14,815 nt of DNA from positions 1-14,815 of the forward strand of contig JABCPU010001139.1 of NCBI GenBank assembly GCA_016800925.1, given 5' to 3'. The notes beneath the pieces were generated by a model, which made no database searches, was not told where the DNA came from, and was given only the letters and a program-made list of their open reading frames with translations. This document shows, one piece after another, positions 7,775 through 14,815 of the stretch; the stretch's first letter is position 1; the number at the start of each line of letters is the position of its first letter. This DNA comes from Suillus spraguei (taxonomy: Eukaryota > Basidiomycota > Agaricomycetes > Boletales > Suillaceae). The position numbers and the translations under genes were made by a program.

Positions 7775-10700
7775 ATGGAACTACGACTCAACGCTGTAAC
7801 TCTTCCTGATCCGAACTCTCTGTGTCCATATGTCTCTCTTCCATCTTTCTCCAATATATCTGACTTTCCGGCCCTCATAGACTGTGGTTCCTCCCACTGC
7901 TTCATAGACACTGATTTCGTCCGAGAACATAAAATTCCTACCTATCAGATTCCTCCGCTTCCACTCCGTTTATTTGATGGTACATGCAATAACAATATTG
8001 TCGAAGCCATAAACTTATCCGTCCGATTCTCCTCCGGTGTAATCACTTCCGACACGTTCTACGTCACCCCTTTGGATTCCTCATGTTATATCGTTCTCGG
8101 ATATAGCTGGCTCACCCGACACAATCCGTTGATTGACTGGGTATTGGGCAGCATCGAGTTCCGAACTACTGAACAAGGAGTGCCATTGACCCCATCCGCA
8201 TCATCGCTGCCTCCGGACACACCGACCATGGCAGGAAAATCCAATCCGACGCCTCTGTTACCTTCGGGTATTCCACCCAAAGAAGATTCCTCCCCTCCAA
8301 AATCTCCGTCGCATCAGAGCACCCCATCCGTGGCGGAGACTCCGCCTCTGACCAAATCCGAACCCTCCGCTGGTACCCCAGTCCCTAACATATCGTTGAT
8401 AAACGCAGTGGCCTTTTGCCGTGCCTGCAAGTTAGAAGGATCCACTCAGTTCAGCATCTACCTCCGTCCCTCCGAAGTAAACCTTCGATCCGCATCCGTA
8501 TCATCCGATCCTCCAGACCTCTCCAGAATCCCTTCCGACTACCACGAATTTGCGGATGTCTTCGACAAAGGCAAAGCCGGACAACTTCCCCCACATCGAC
8601 CCTACGACCTCAAGATTGAGTTGGAAGAAGGGGCTAGTCCGCCTCTCGGAACCATATACTCTCTTTCTCCGGTAGAGCTTGAGGCCCTTCGGAAGTTCCT
8701 TGACGAAAACATCTCGTCCGGACTTCTCCGCTCCTCATCTTCTCCCCACGGAGCCCCCGTCCTATTTGTCAAAAAGAAGGATGGATCCCTCCGCCTTTGT
8801 GTGGATTTCCGCGGCCTTAACCACATCACCAAGAAAGACCGATATCCGTTACCCCTCATTGCCGACCTTCTTGACTCCCCGAGCCGCGCTAAGGTATATA
8901 CCAAAATTGATCTCCGATCTGCATATCACCTCGTCCGGATAACAGAAGGAGACGAGTGGAAGACTTCCTTCCGTACGCGCTATGGCTCCTATGAATGGTT
9001 GGTGATGCCGGAAGGCCTCACGAATGCTCCGGCAGCTTTCCAGCGCTTTGTCAATAGCGTGTTTGCCGATATGCTGGACGTATGTGTTGTTGTATATCTG
9101 GATGACATCCTTATCTATTCCCAAGACCTTGCAAGTCATAAGGAACATGTCCGAGAAGTTTTACGACGTCTCCGTAAACACCGACTATATGCCAAACCCG
9201 AGAAATGCGAATTCCACTCCTCCTCCGTCGAGTATCTTGGTTACCTCCTATCTCCGGATGGCTTGACGATGTCGTCCGAGAAAATCCAGTCCATCATAGA
9301 CTGGCCAGAGCCTCGGAAAGTCAAGGACATCCAATCTTTCCTCGGATTCGCTAATTTCTATCGTCGCTTCATCTTCAACTACTCGGATATCGTGGTTCCC
9401 CTTACTCGACTCACTCGCAAGGGCGTCACTTGGGACTTTTCCGAGGAATGCCGGAAATCATTTAACGCACTCAAGAAAGCCTTCACGTCCGCTCCGGTGC
9501 TTACGCATTGGATTCCGAATGTTCCTATAGTTGTGGAAACTGATGCCTCGGATTACGCTATCGCTGCAATACTATCCATTGTGTGCCCAGACTCGGAACT
9601 TCGTCCGGTGGCATTTTACTCCCGGACACTGTCCGGTGCAGAACTCAACTATGATGTCCATGATAAGGAACTACTAGCCATCTATGCTGCGTTCCGAACC
9701 TGGCGCCATTACCTAGAAGGCTCGTCCGAGCCTATAGATGTTGTCACGGACCACAAGAACCTTGAGTATTTCTCTACCACCAAACTGCTATCCCGTCGTC
9801 AGGCCCGCTGGTCTGAGTTCCTCCATCAGTTCAACCTCGTTATCCGTTACCGTCCTGGAAGACTCGGAGTCAAGCCAGATTCCCTCACTAGACGATGGGA
9901 CGTCTACCCTAAAGAGGGGGATAAGGACTACGCTCAGATTAACCCTCACAACCTCCGTCCAATATTTGCTTCGGAACAATTAGCTTCGTCCCTACGAGCT
10001 TCCATTTTAGCAACTCCGGTCCTTAGAGCAGCTGTTCTTATGGACACCGAACACCTCCGGAAAGACATTCTGATAGCACTTCCTAATGACCCCGTTGCAC
10101 AAACACATCTTCCGGTTCCTTCGGATCCGAGATGGACAATAGACGATGGTGGATTCCTTTGTTGTGACAACCGCATCTACGTTCCGGATACCAATGATCT
10201 ACGACTTCGCATCCTCCGGAATTGCCATGACCACCCCCTATCCGGACATTTCGGACAGAATCGTACTCTCGAGCTCATCCGACGCAACTACACCTGGCCC
10301 GGAGTACGAGCCTTTGTCAAAGAGTATGTCAGATCCTGCACATCCTGCGCCCGAGCCAAAGTTCCGAGACATAAGCCCTACGGTCTACTCAAGCAACTTC
10401 CTGTCCCAGAAAAACCATGGAATTCCATCTCTATGGATTTCATTGAACAACTTCCGGACTCATCCGGCTTTACAGCCATCCTCGTCATCATAGATCGTTT
10501 ATCCAAGCAAGCCATATTCGTCCCGACCCACGATACCATTACTTCCCCTGATCTCGCCCGCCTATTTCTCCTCCATGTCTTCTCTAAGCATGGAGTCCCG
10601 TCCCATGTAACCTCGGATCGAGGAACAGAGTTCGTATCCCACTTCTTCCGTTCCCTAGGAAAGGCATTGGACATGGTCCTACACTTCACATCCGGATATC

Positions 10701-11521
10701 ATCCCGAAGGAGACGGACAAACCGAACGTGCCAACCAAACACTGGAACAGTACCTCCGGATCTACTGCAACTATCAGCAGGACAACTGGTCCGAGCTGCT
10801 GCCCCTCGCAGAGTTTGCATACAATAACGCTCCGAGTGCCACTACCGGAGTTTCACCTTTCTTCGCCAATAAAGGTTATCATCCGAACATTTCCATCCAT
10901 CCGGAACGCGACCTATCCTCCATCCGTGCCCAGGAATATGCCCTAGACCTTAACAAACTTCACCAGTTCCTCCGAGATGAGATGTCCGAAGCTCAGAAAC
11001 GCTATCAAGGACCCGCGGACGCTAAAAGACAGCCTGCTCCAGACTTCCGGATTGGAGAACAAGTCTTCGTCAAAGCCAAGTACTTCCGCTCCACCCGTCC
11101 GTCGAAGAAACTTTCGGAAAAGAATTTGGGACCATTCGAAATTATATCCCGCCCGGGTACTCATTCTTTCGCCATCCGACTTCCGGATTCTATGCGTTCC
11201 GTACATCCTGTTTTCCATGTCTCACAGTTAGAGCCAGCAGTTCCGAACACCATTCCCAATCGCATCCAACCTCCTCCGCCACCAGTCGAAGTCGACGGAG
11301 AACCAGAGTACGAGATATCCGAAATCCTGGACTCTAAACTGGACCGTCGTAGGCACCACTGCCAACTTCTATACCTCGTCCGTTGGTCCGGATACGAAGG
11401 AACGGACGAAGAAACTTCCTGGTTACTGGCCACAGAACTCGGAAATGCATCGGATCTCGTAGCGGATTTCCATTCTGCATATCCGGACAAGCCTGGTCCC
11501 ATTGCTCGAAAAAGTACATAA
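7775..11521 (+). CDS. pol: Gypsy Pol polyprotein with C-terminal chromodomain
   Basis: 1248 residues from the ATG at 7775; as a frameshift product it would begin near 7715. Domains: aspartic protease (Asp36 in LIDCGSSHCF, where Cys replaces the usual Ser/Thr); reverse transcriptase (VDFRGLN at 343, KIDLRSAYH, YLDD at 441-444); RNase H (Asp590 in ETDASDYA, then the KELLAIY and TDHKNL motifs); integrase zinc finger (HDHPLSGH at 818-825, Cys855 and Cys858); integrase core Asp888, Asp948, Glu984 (DD35E); GPFEI module; chromodomain from about 1178 to 1240 (YLVRWSGY, SWL). Chromodomains bind modified histone tails and can steer integration to heterochromatin. There are no internal stops. Its last 99 bases overlap the antisense gene. 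Confidence 0.96.
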   Translation: MELRLNAVTLPDPNSLCPYVSLPSFSNISDFPALIDCGSSHCFIDTDFVREHKIPTYQIPPLPLRLFDGTCNNNIVEAINLSVRFSSGVITSDTFYVTPLDSSCYIVLGYSWLTRHNPLIDWVLGSIEFRTTEQGVPLTPSASSLPPDTPTMAGKSNPTPLLPSGIPPKEDSSPPKSPSHQSTPSVAETPPLTKSEPSAGTPVPNISLINAVAFCRACKLEGSTQFSIYLRPSEVNLRSASVSSDPPDLSRIPSDYHEFADVFDKGKAGQLPPHRPYDLKIELEEGASPPLGTIYSLSPVELEALRKFLDENISSGLLRSSSSPHGAPVLFVKKKDGSLRLCVDFRGLNHITKKDRYPLPLIADLLDSPSRAKVYTKIDLRSAYHLVRITEGDEWKTSFRTRYGSYEWLVMPEGLTNAPAAFQRFVNSVFADMLDVCVVVYLDDILIYSQDLASHKEHVREVLRRLRKHRLYAKPEKCEFHSSSVEYLGYLLSPDGLTMSSEKIQSIIDWPEPRKVKDIQSFLGFANFYRRFIFNYSDIVVPLTRLTRKGVTWDFSEECRKSFNALKKAFTSAPVLTHWIPNVPIVVETDASDYAIAAILSIVCPDSELRPVAFYSRTLSGAELNYDVHDKELLAIYAAFRTWRHYLEGSSEPIDVVTDHKNLEYFSTTKLLSRRQARWSEFLHQFNLVIRYRPGRLGVKPDSLTRRWDVYPKEGDKDYAQINPHNLRPIFASEQLASSLRASILATPVLRAAVLMDTEHLRKDILIALPNDPVAQTHLPVPSDPRWTIDDGGFLCCDNRIYVPDTNDLRLRILRNCHDHPLSGHFGQNRTLELIRRNYTWPGVRAFVKEYVRSCTSCARAKVPRHKPYGLLKQLPVPEKPWNSISMDFIEQLPDSSGFTAILVIIDRLSKQAIFVPTHDTITSPDLARLFLLHVFSKHGVPSHVTSDRGTEFVSHFFRSLGKALDMVLHFTSGYHPEGDGQTERANQTLEQYLRIYCNYQQDNWSELLPLAEFAYNNAPSATTGVSPFFANKGYHPNISIHPERDLSSIRAQEYALDLNKLHQFLRDEMSEAQKRYQGPADAKRQPAPDFRIGEQVFVKAKYFRSTRPSKKLSEKNLGPFEIISRPGTHSFAIRLPDSMRSVHPVFHVSQLEPAVPNTIPNRIQPPPPPVEVDGEPEYEISEILDSKLDRRRHHCQLLYLVRWSGYEGTDEETSWLLATELGNASDLVADFHSAYPDKPGPIARKST

Positions 11522-12160
11522 CGAAATATAAGTACATTGAGGGCAGTAGCGGAAATCCGGATCTGGACTAAGCACCAGTTTCCATTTCACCTCCGGCACC
11601 CCCAGTCTCCTCCCCAGTCCATCCGCCATCTCTTCCCCAGTTCCATCCGCCATCTCCCCTCCATTCTCATCCGCCACCTCTTCCCCAATCTCCTCACCAG
11701 CGCCATCCTTGTCGGATCCGGCAGAAACGGAAAGCCTAAATCCGGTCCGGATTTCCTCGATGAGCAGGGCCTGGAATTCCCTCTGTTGCTGGAGGAAGGC
11801 CTCCATGGTGGAGCTCATCCGCTCCATGGCAATCCGACTCCCTTCCGCCGCCGCAATACCATCTTGGAGAAGTCCGTTGGTCCGCGCCAACTCAGCAATG
11901 ATGCCATTAGCAGCGGCCACCCAAGCCTGGTCATCGTACTCCACAAAATCCTCATCCGTACCTTCAATAGTGACTGGATTAGAGAAGACATCCGCGTCCG
12001 CCACATCCGGAGTAGGACTCCTCTGACGGCGCTTGCCTTTGCCCTTCGGAGACGGAGTACCAGCAGGACGCTGCCTCTTCCGGCCCTTAGGCCCCTTAAC
12101 GAATCCGGGCCTTCCAGGACAAGTGGCCTTGTCTTTCCGGCAGACGTCACAGGACTTAAT

Positions 12161-12208
12161 CTACGAAACGTTGAAATCAGCGGATCCGAAGTTTTTCGGA
12201 CGACTCAC
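12161..12208 (-). other. Predicted intron 2 of the antisense gene
   Basis: 48 nt from GTGAGT to CGTAG, with branch site CTGAT 16 nt before the acceptor, phase 0. It lies in the linker between the two CX2CX6C units. Without splicing the frame stops at this TAG. Donor, branch site, acceptor, length and frame all fit a fungal intron. Confidence 0.78.
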
Positions 12209-12310
12209 CATGGCATTCTTCTCAGCATCACCCCACTGGCACATCCGGCCCTTAGTGACGCAACGAGAGCAGTACCCATCCTTTGCTCCGGACGCAGGAG
12301 CAGCCTTGGC

Positions 12311-12359
12311 CTTTGCCAACCCATCAATATCCGGATCTGGGAGAGTCCACAGCACTCAC
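12311..12359 (-). other. Predicted intron 1 of the antisense gene
   Basis: 49 nt from GTGAGT to CAAAG, with a branch-like TTGAT, phase 0. It joins ...IEAR to AKAAPASGAKDGYC. The acceptor AAG is weak; a second in-frame AAG lies 6 nt further on. Alternative: no intron, but one extra C in the CCC run near 12340, which would also connect the two frames. Confidence 0.45.
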
Positions 12360-12633
12360 CCGAGCCTCAATCAGTGCCCTCCGCCTCTTTTCCTCCATTT
12401 CCCTCCGGATCTCAGCCAACTCAATCTGCTTCAACTCCTCCTGCCTTTTCCGCTCCTCCGCCTCTTTCCGTTTCCGTTCCGCCTCGGCTTCCGCTGCAGC
12501 CTTAGCAGCCGCCAGTTGCTGCTCCAGATCCGCCACAAGGTCGCAGCAGACTTAGGGGCATCGGATTTCTTTCCAGACATGTTAGGAGACAAGTTTTGTT
12601 AACAAGGATATGAAGTGGGGGTAGGAATCATTT

Positions 12634-12650
12634 CGGACGTCTGACGTCCG
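12634..12650. promoter_or_regulatory. CGG-N11-CCG palindrome upstream of the antisense gene
   Basis: CGGACGTCTGACGTCCG is a perfect 7-bp inverted repeat around a 3-bp centre. It has the CGG-N11-CCG geometry of sites bound by Zn2Cys6 dimers such as Gal4, and agrees with the Gal4 consensus at all but two positions. It also contains a CRE-like TGACGTC. It lies 54-70 bases upstream of the antisense ATG, next to a TATA-like AGATATA (12657-12651 on the minus strand). Regulatory use is inferred. Confidence 0.45.
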
Positions 12651-12762
12651 TATATCTGTTGGATTACAGACTCAGCACTACAACCATCAAACTTCCCCAT
12701 CGTCTCGCATTAATCTTGTCCGATCCGGATCGACGCTTCTTGTGCCTCAGGGGTTCGGCCCT

Positions 12763-12772
12763 AAGGGGGGGA
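12763..12772 (+). other. Polypurine tract
   Basis: AAGGGGGGGA, followed by TAC and then the 3' LTR. This is the expected plus-strand primer position for a Gypsy element. Confidence 0.85.
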
Positions 12773-12775
12773 TAC

Positions 12776-13544
12776 TGTCATATACCATACTTCTAATCTC
12801 AGATCCGATCATATCCATCCAGATCCGATCGTTTCCATATCCGTCCGGTCCCACAGATCCTGTCCGGACCACCCATCCGAATGTACTCACTTCTCGCACC
12901 TTAACTCCCTGGTGAACATCTGCGTCTATCTCCTTTCGTCATTTCTCCTACTACCGGTACTCCGGCTGTTTATATTTCCGTCCTGTGTTACTGATCCGTT
13001 TCCTGTGTTCATTTCCGATTCATGCTTACTGATCCGCTGTGCAATAACTAATAGACTTCCGTTACACTTCGTACATAGCCCTCGGTCCCGGACTTGCTGA
13101 TTATCCGTCTTAGATACTTACTGTATATAAACCACTTGTAGATCTCCGTAGAACCTTAGTTCGAATATCATCTTAGATTCTACTCATTCTGCCTCCTCCG
13201 GACTTAAGCCACTCTCCGCTTTAAGTCACCTTCCGAGACTTAGGATTGACTCCTATAGTCTATACCTCCGACTCTATCTTCGGATAGTCCATCTCCGTTA
13301 GTTTCTAGTTAGGAACTCGTTCCGAACTAGCCTTAAATCTCTGTCCTCTCCTTACGTTCCGAATTACCTTCGGACGTATTATATCCGACACCTTCGGACA
13401 CCCGGATCCGTCACGCAACCCCTTCCGGGTCTTCGGACGAATAACTCCTCCCTGAAATAAGGGCATTACTCGAGAAAGGGGCACAGTGTACGAACTGAGG
13501 CCAAAGCCCTTCGGATCTCTCTACCCTTGAGTACAGTCTTAACA
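12776..13544 (+). repeat. 3' LTR of the Gypsy element
   Basis: 769 bp with the same ends as the 5' LTR. Differences from it include G/A near 5648/12817, T/G plus an extra C in the GTCCG block, and four balanced single-base indels, so both are 769 bp. The TATA box is at 13124-13130. The flank beyond 13544 (ACCTG...) is neither copia sequence nor a duplicate of the left flank. Confidence 0.96.
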
Positions 13545-14815
13545 ACCTGTGACTGTGATCGTGATGACGCTCACTGCCTGTGAATGGTGTGTGCGAATTA
13601 TGGCCATAGTAAGGTGTTTCACCTCACTGGGAACCTGAGTTTGATGAGTAGCTGGGTACAGCAGGTCTTATCAGCAGCGCTGGTGTTTGTTTGCCCACTT
13701 CCATGCATATGACTCAGATACTGCCCATGATGGTCACAACCTATGTCTGGTGACTGGTGTGGGCTCAGAAGATGCGCACGTCCATCATGAAGTTCCGGAA
13801 ATGATCCTGGTGTATACTGTTCGATAGGCTATGTGAAGTAAGATATCTATGTAAATAATATCTAATGATCTGCTCACTCTCTTTGTTGTATCTAGACCAG
13901 CAAGAAAATGTATCAGGCTGCGGCAGCACATGGTTTCCGACAAATAATGGTGAGCATGAAGCACGCATTAATAATTCATTCTGGCCCGGGGTGTGATATG
14001 CGTCCGTTCATCTGGTGAAGGTCCCTCTCGGTCAATTCCTCCAGCACTTTGGCTTGGATTGGTCACAGCACCACTGGGACAGCGTTGCTCGGAGGGGCTT
14101 GAGAAAACATTGAGGGCTAGAAGGAGCGGGGAAGGAAGGAACTAATTGTTTCAGGAAGGCCTGCCATGGGGAACGCGAATCCCTAGAAGCCATGGGGAAC
14201 GTGCAATCCCTGGAAGCAACGTATAGAAGATGCGATGTTTATCTCTACTTAATTTGAGCTCTATTTGTTATATCCAGACGTGATTCAGACATCAGGTTAA
14301 GAGTAAAAATGGCTATCCAACCCCAAGCACACATGGTATAACCCACCTCGGATTTGATCTCGAACGTCACTTTTCTCTACTTCAAGCGGTAGTGAATTCG
14401 CAACATTAGCTATTGTCTAGTTATGCTATGTTTATCATTGCTACTTCTACCTCAACCCTATCAGGTTAATTTCTCATTTTCCGCAGTGACTGTGGATTCA
14501 ACTGTATTTCTCTTATTTAAAATTTATATATCTACATATAGAGTTACCGCCGGCCTCGGTGCAATTGTGTCCATGTTTTTGCAGCTCTTCCCATGCACAG
14601 CATTCGTCGACCACATTGCATACTTTGAGGACGCCATTAATTACTCTTCCATTCATCGCCCTTTCCTCTCAATATCTACGTTGACGAATTCAATGACAGA
14701 ATTCTAGACAAATTACTATGTGATTCTTGTAAGTTTCACAAACAGACATGAAGCACACACGCCACTCACAATTCGAACGATCTGAAGGAAAGCTGAACAC
14801 GCTCCATTGAATGCG
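13545..14815. other. Right flank, no recognisable gene
   Basis: 1271 bases with no copia RT, RNase H or LTR similarity that I can see, no tRNA or rRNA, and no convincing gene. Longest frames: about 59 codons without an ATG (13648-13827) and a 94-codon hydrophobic frame at 14423-14707 of unremarkable composition. The only repeat noticed is the tandem pair at 14164-14216. Probably genomic DNA joined here by rearrangement. Confidence 0.5.
14164..14216. repeat. Two-copy tandem repeat of about 26-27 bp
   Basis: CCATGGGGAACGCGAATCCC... (14164-14189) is repeated as CCATGGGGAACGTGCAATCC... (14190-14216) with two or three differences. A local duplication; no function is suggested. Confidence 0.75.

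Larger units (their letters stand above)
11423..12580 (-). pseudogene. Antisense spliced gene of the Gypsy element: coiled-coil and Zn2Cys6-like protein, frameshifted
   Basis: ATG at 12580 opens MSGKKSDAPKSAATL. A 1-nt frameshift near 12537 is then needed to enter a highly charged helix (12536-12360; ADLEQQLAAAKAAAEAEAER onward) with coiled-coil character. Two GTGAGT introns (12359-12311, weak acceptor; 12208-12161, good) keep the frame. Exon 2 gives YCSRCVTKGRMCQW and exon 3 gives KSCDVCRKDKATCPG, together C-X2-C-X6-C-X13-C-X2-C-X6-C. A basic, NLS-like stretch (GPKGRKRQRP, KGKGKRRQRS), a second helical region (about 11930-11750) and acidic repeats follow. The listed stop is TAA 11425-11423, inside antisense pol. 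This suggests a nuclear DNA-binding protein; function is unproven. An unrecognised intron could change the C-terminus. Apart from the N-terminal shift it looks maintained. Confidence 0.72.
5607..13544 (+). mobile_element. Full-length Ty3/Gypsy chromovirus LTR retrotransposon with an antisense gene
   Basis: A 7938-bp element: 769-bp LTRs at both ends, self-priming primer-binding site, gag, -1 frameshift signal, pol (protease, RT, RNase H, integrase, chromodomain), an antisense spliced gene, polypurine tract and 3' LTR. RT before integrase puts it in Ty3/Gypsy; the C-terminal chromodomain marks a chromovirus. gag and pol have no internal stops, so it may be autonomous. The flanks do not match (CCCTA at 5602-5606, ACCTG at 13545-13549), so a rearrangement followed insertion. 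Confidence 0.96.

Noticed and set aside
7716..7775. gag and pol in different frames read as a disabling frameshift
   Set aside because: The slippery heptamer, 5-nt spacer and perfect stem at exactly this place make programmed -1 frameshifting the better explanation.
7775..11521. Many overlapping frames of 60-115 codons on both strands across pol and gag
   Set aside because: They are shadows of strongly supported coding frames and carry no motifs of their own.
12311..12359. A 23-nt intron from GTGAGT to the first CAG
   Set aside because: Too short for a spliceosomal intron, and it leads to a frame without the Cys motifs; the 49-nt version or a single-base insertion fits better.
784..13549. 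ACCTG at 784-788 and again at 13545-13549 as a shared target duplication around the whole nest
   Set aside because: It does not abut the inferred copia LTR start at 791, and a 5-mer match is expected by chance.
13648..13827. A 59-codon open frame with coding-like composition right of the Gypsy element
   Set aside because: It has no ATG, no recognised motif, is short, and stops in frame just upstream; it was not listed as a gene.
14423..14707. A 94-codon frame near the right end
   Set aside because: Hydrophobic and Ser-rich like translated AT-rich non-coding DNA; no domain, no context.
1..14815. CRISPR arrays, bacterial operons, tRNA or rRNA genes
   Set aside because: No regular spaced repeats, no ribosome-binding-site-led gene strings, and no tRNA or rRNA core seen; all recognised content is eukaryotic retroelement.

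Overview
The window looks like repeat-rich, accessory DNA from a filamentous fungus, most likely a basidiomycete. The reasons are a chromodomain-bearing Ty3/Gypsy element, a Ty1/Copia element whose primer-binding site matches an initiator-tRNA anticodon arm, and very short (about 48-49 nt) GTGAGT-type introns. The taxon is inferred; no rRNA, tRNA or clear host gene is present.

Layout: positions 1-790 are flanking DNA with, at best, the last two exons of a host gene. A Ty1/Copia retrotransposon runs from a probable 5' LTR (about 791-1173) to 5606, where it stops abruptly inside reverse transcriptase. Its single gag-pol frame carries three in-frame TGA stops and is split by two clean insertions: a 273-bp MITE-like element with perfect 31-bp terminal inverted repeats (1597-1869), and a 769-bp solo LTR in reverse orientation flanked by a perfect 5-bp target duplication (3349-4117). 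Removing both leaves exactly 1120 codons in one frame.

From 5607 to 13544 there is a complete Ty3/Gypsy chromovirus of the same LTR family as the solo LTR: 769-bp LTRs about 98% alike, a Tf1-like self-priming signal, intact gag, a textbook -1 frameshift signal, and an intact pol with protease, RT, RNase H, DD35E integrase and C-terminal chromodomain. Between pol and the 3' LTR, about 1.2 kb is occupied by a gene on the opposite strand. Once two short introns are removed it predicts a protein with a long coiled coil, two CX2CX6C units (a Zn2Cys6-like cluster with its halves in swapped order), a basic stretch and a second coiled coil. This copy has one frameshift near the N-terminus. A perfect CGG-N11-CCG palindrome lies just upstream of it, a site type bound by Zn2Cys6 regulators. 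This antisense gene and its candidate operator are the most interesting part of the window.

The Gypsy element is not flanked by a matching target duplication, and the copia sequence does not resume after it. A deletion or ectopic LTR-LTR recombination has therefore replaced the 3' part of copia with unrelated DNA (13545-14815), in which I recognise no gene. Order of events: copia first and oldest (CpG decay), then the MITE and the Gypsy insertions, then loss of the copia 3' end.
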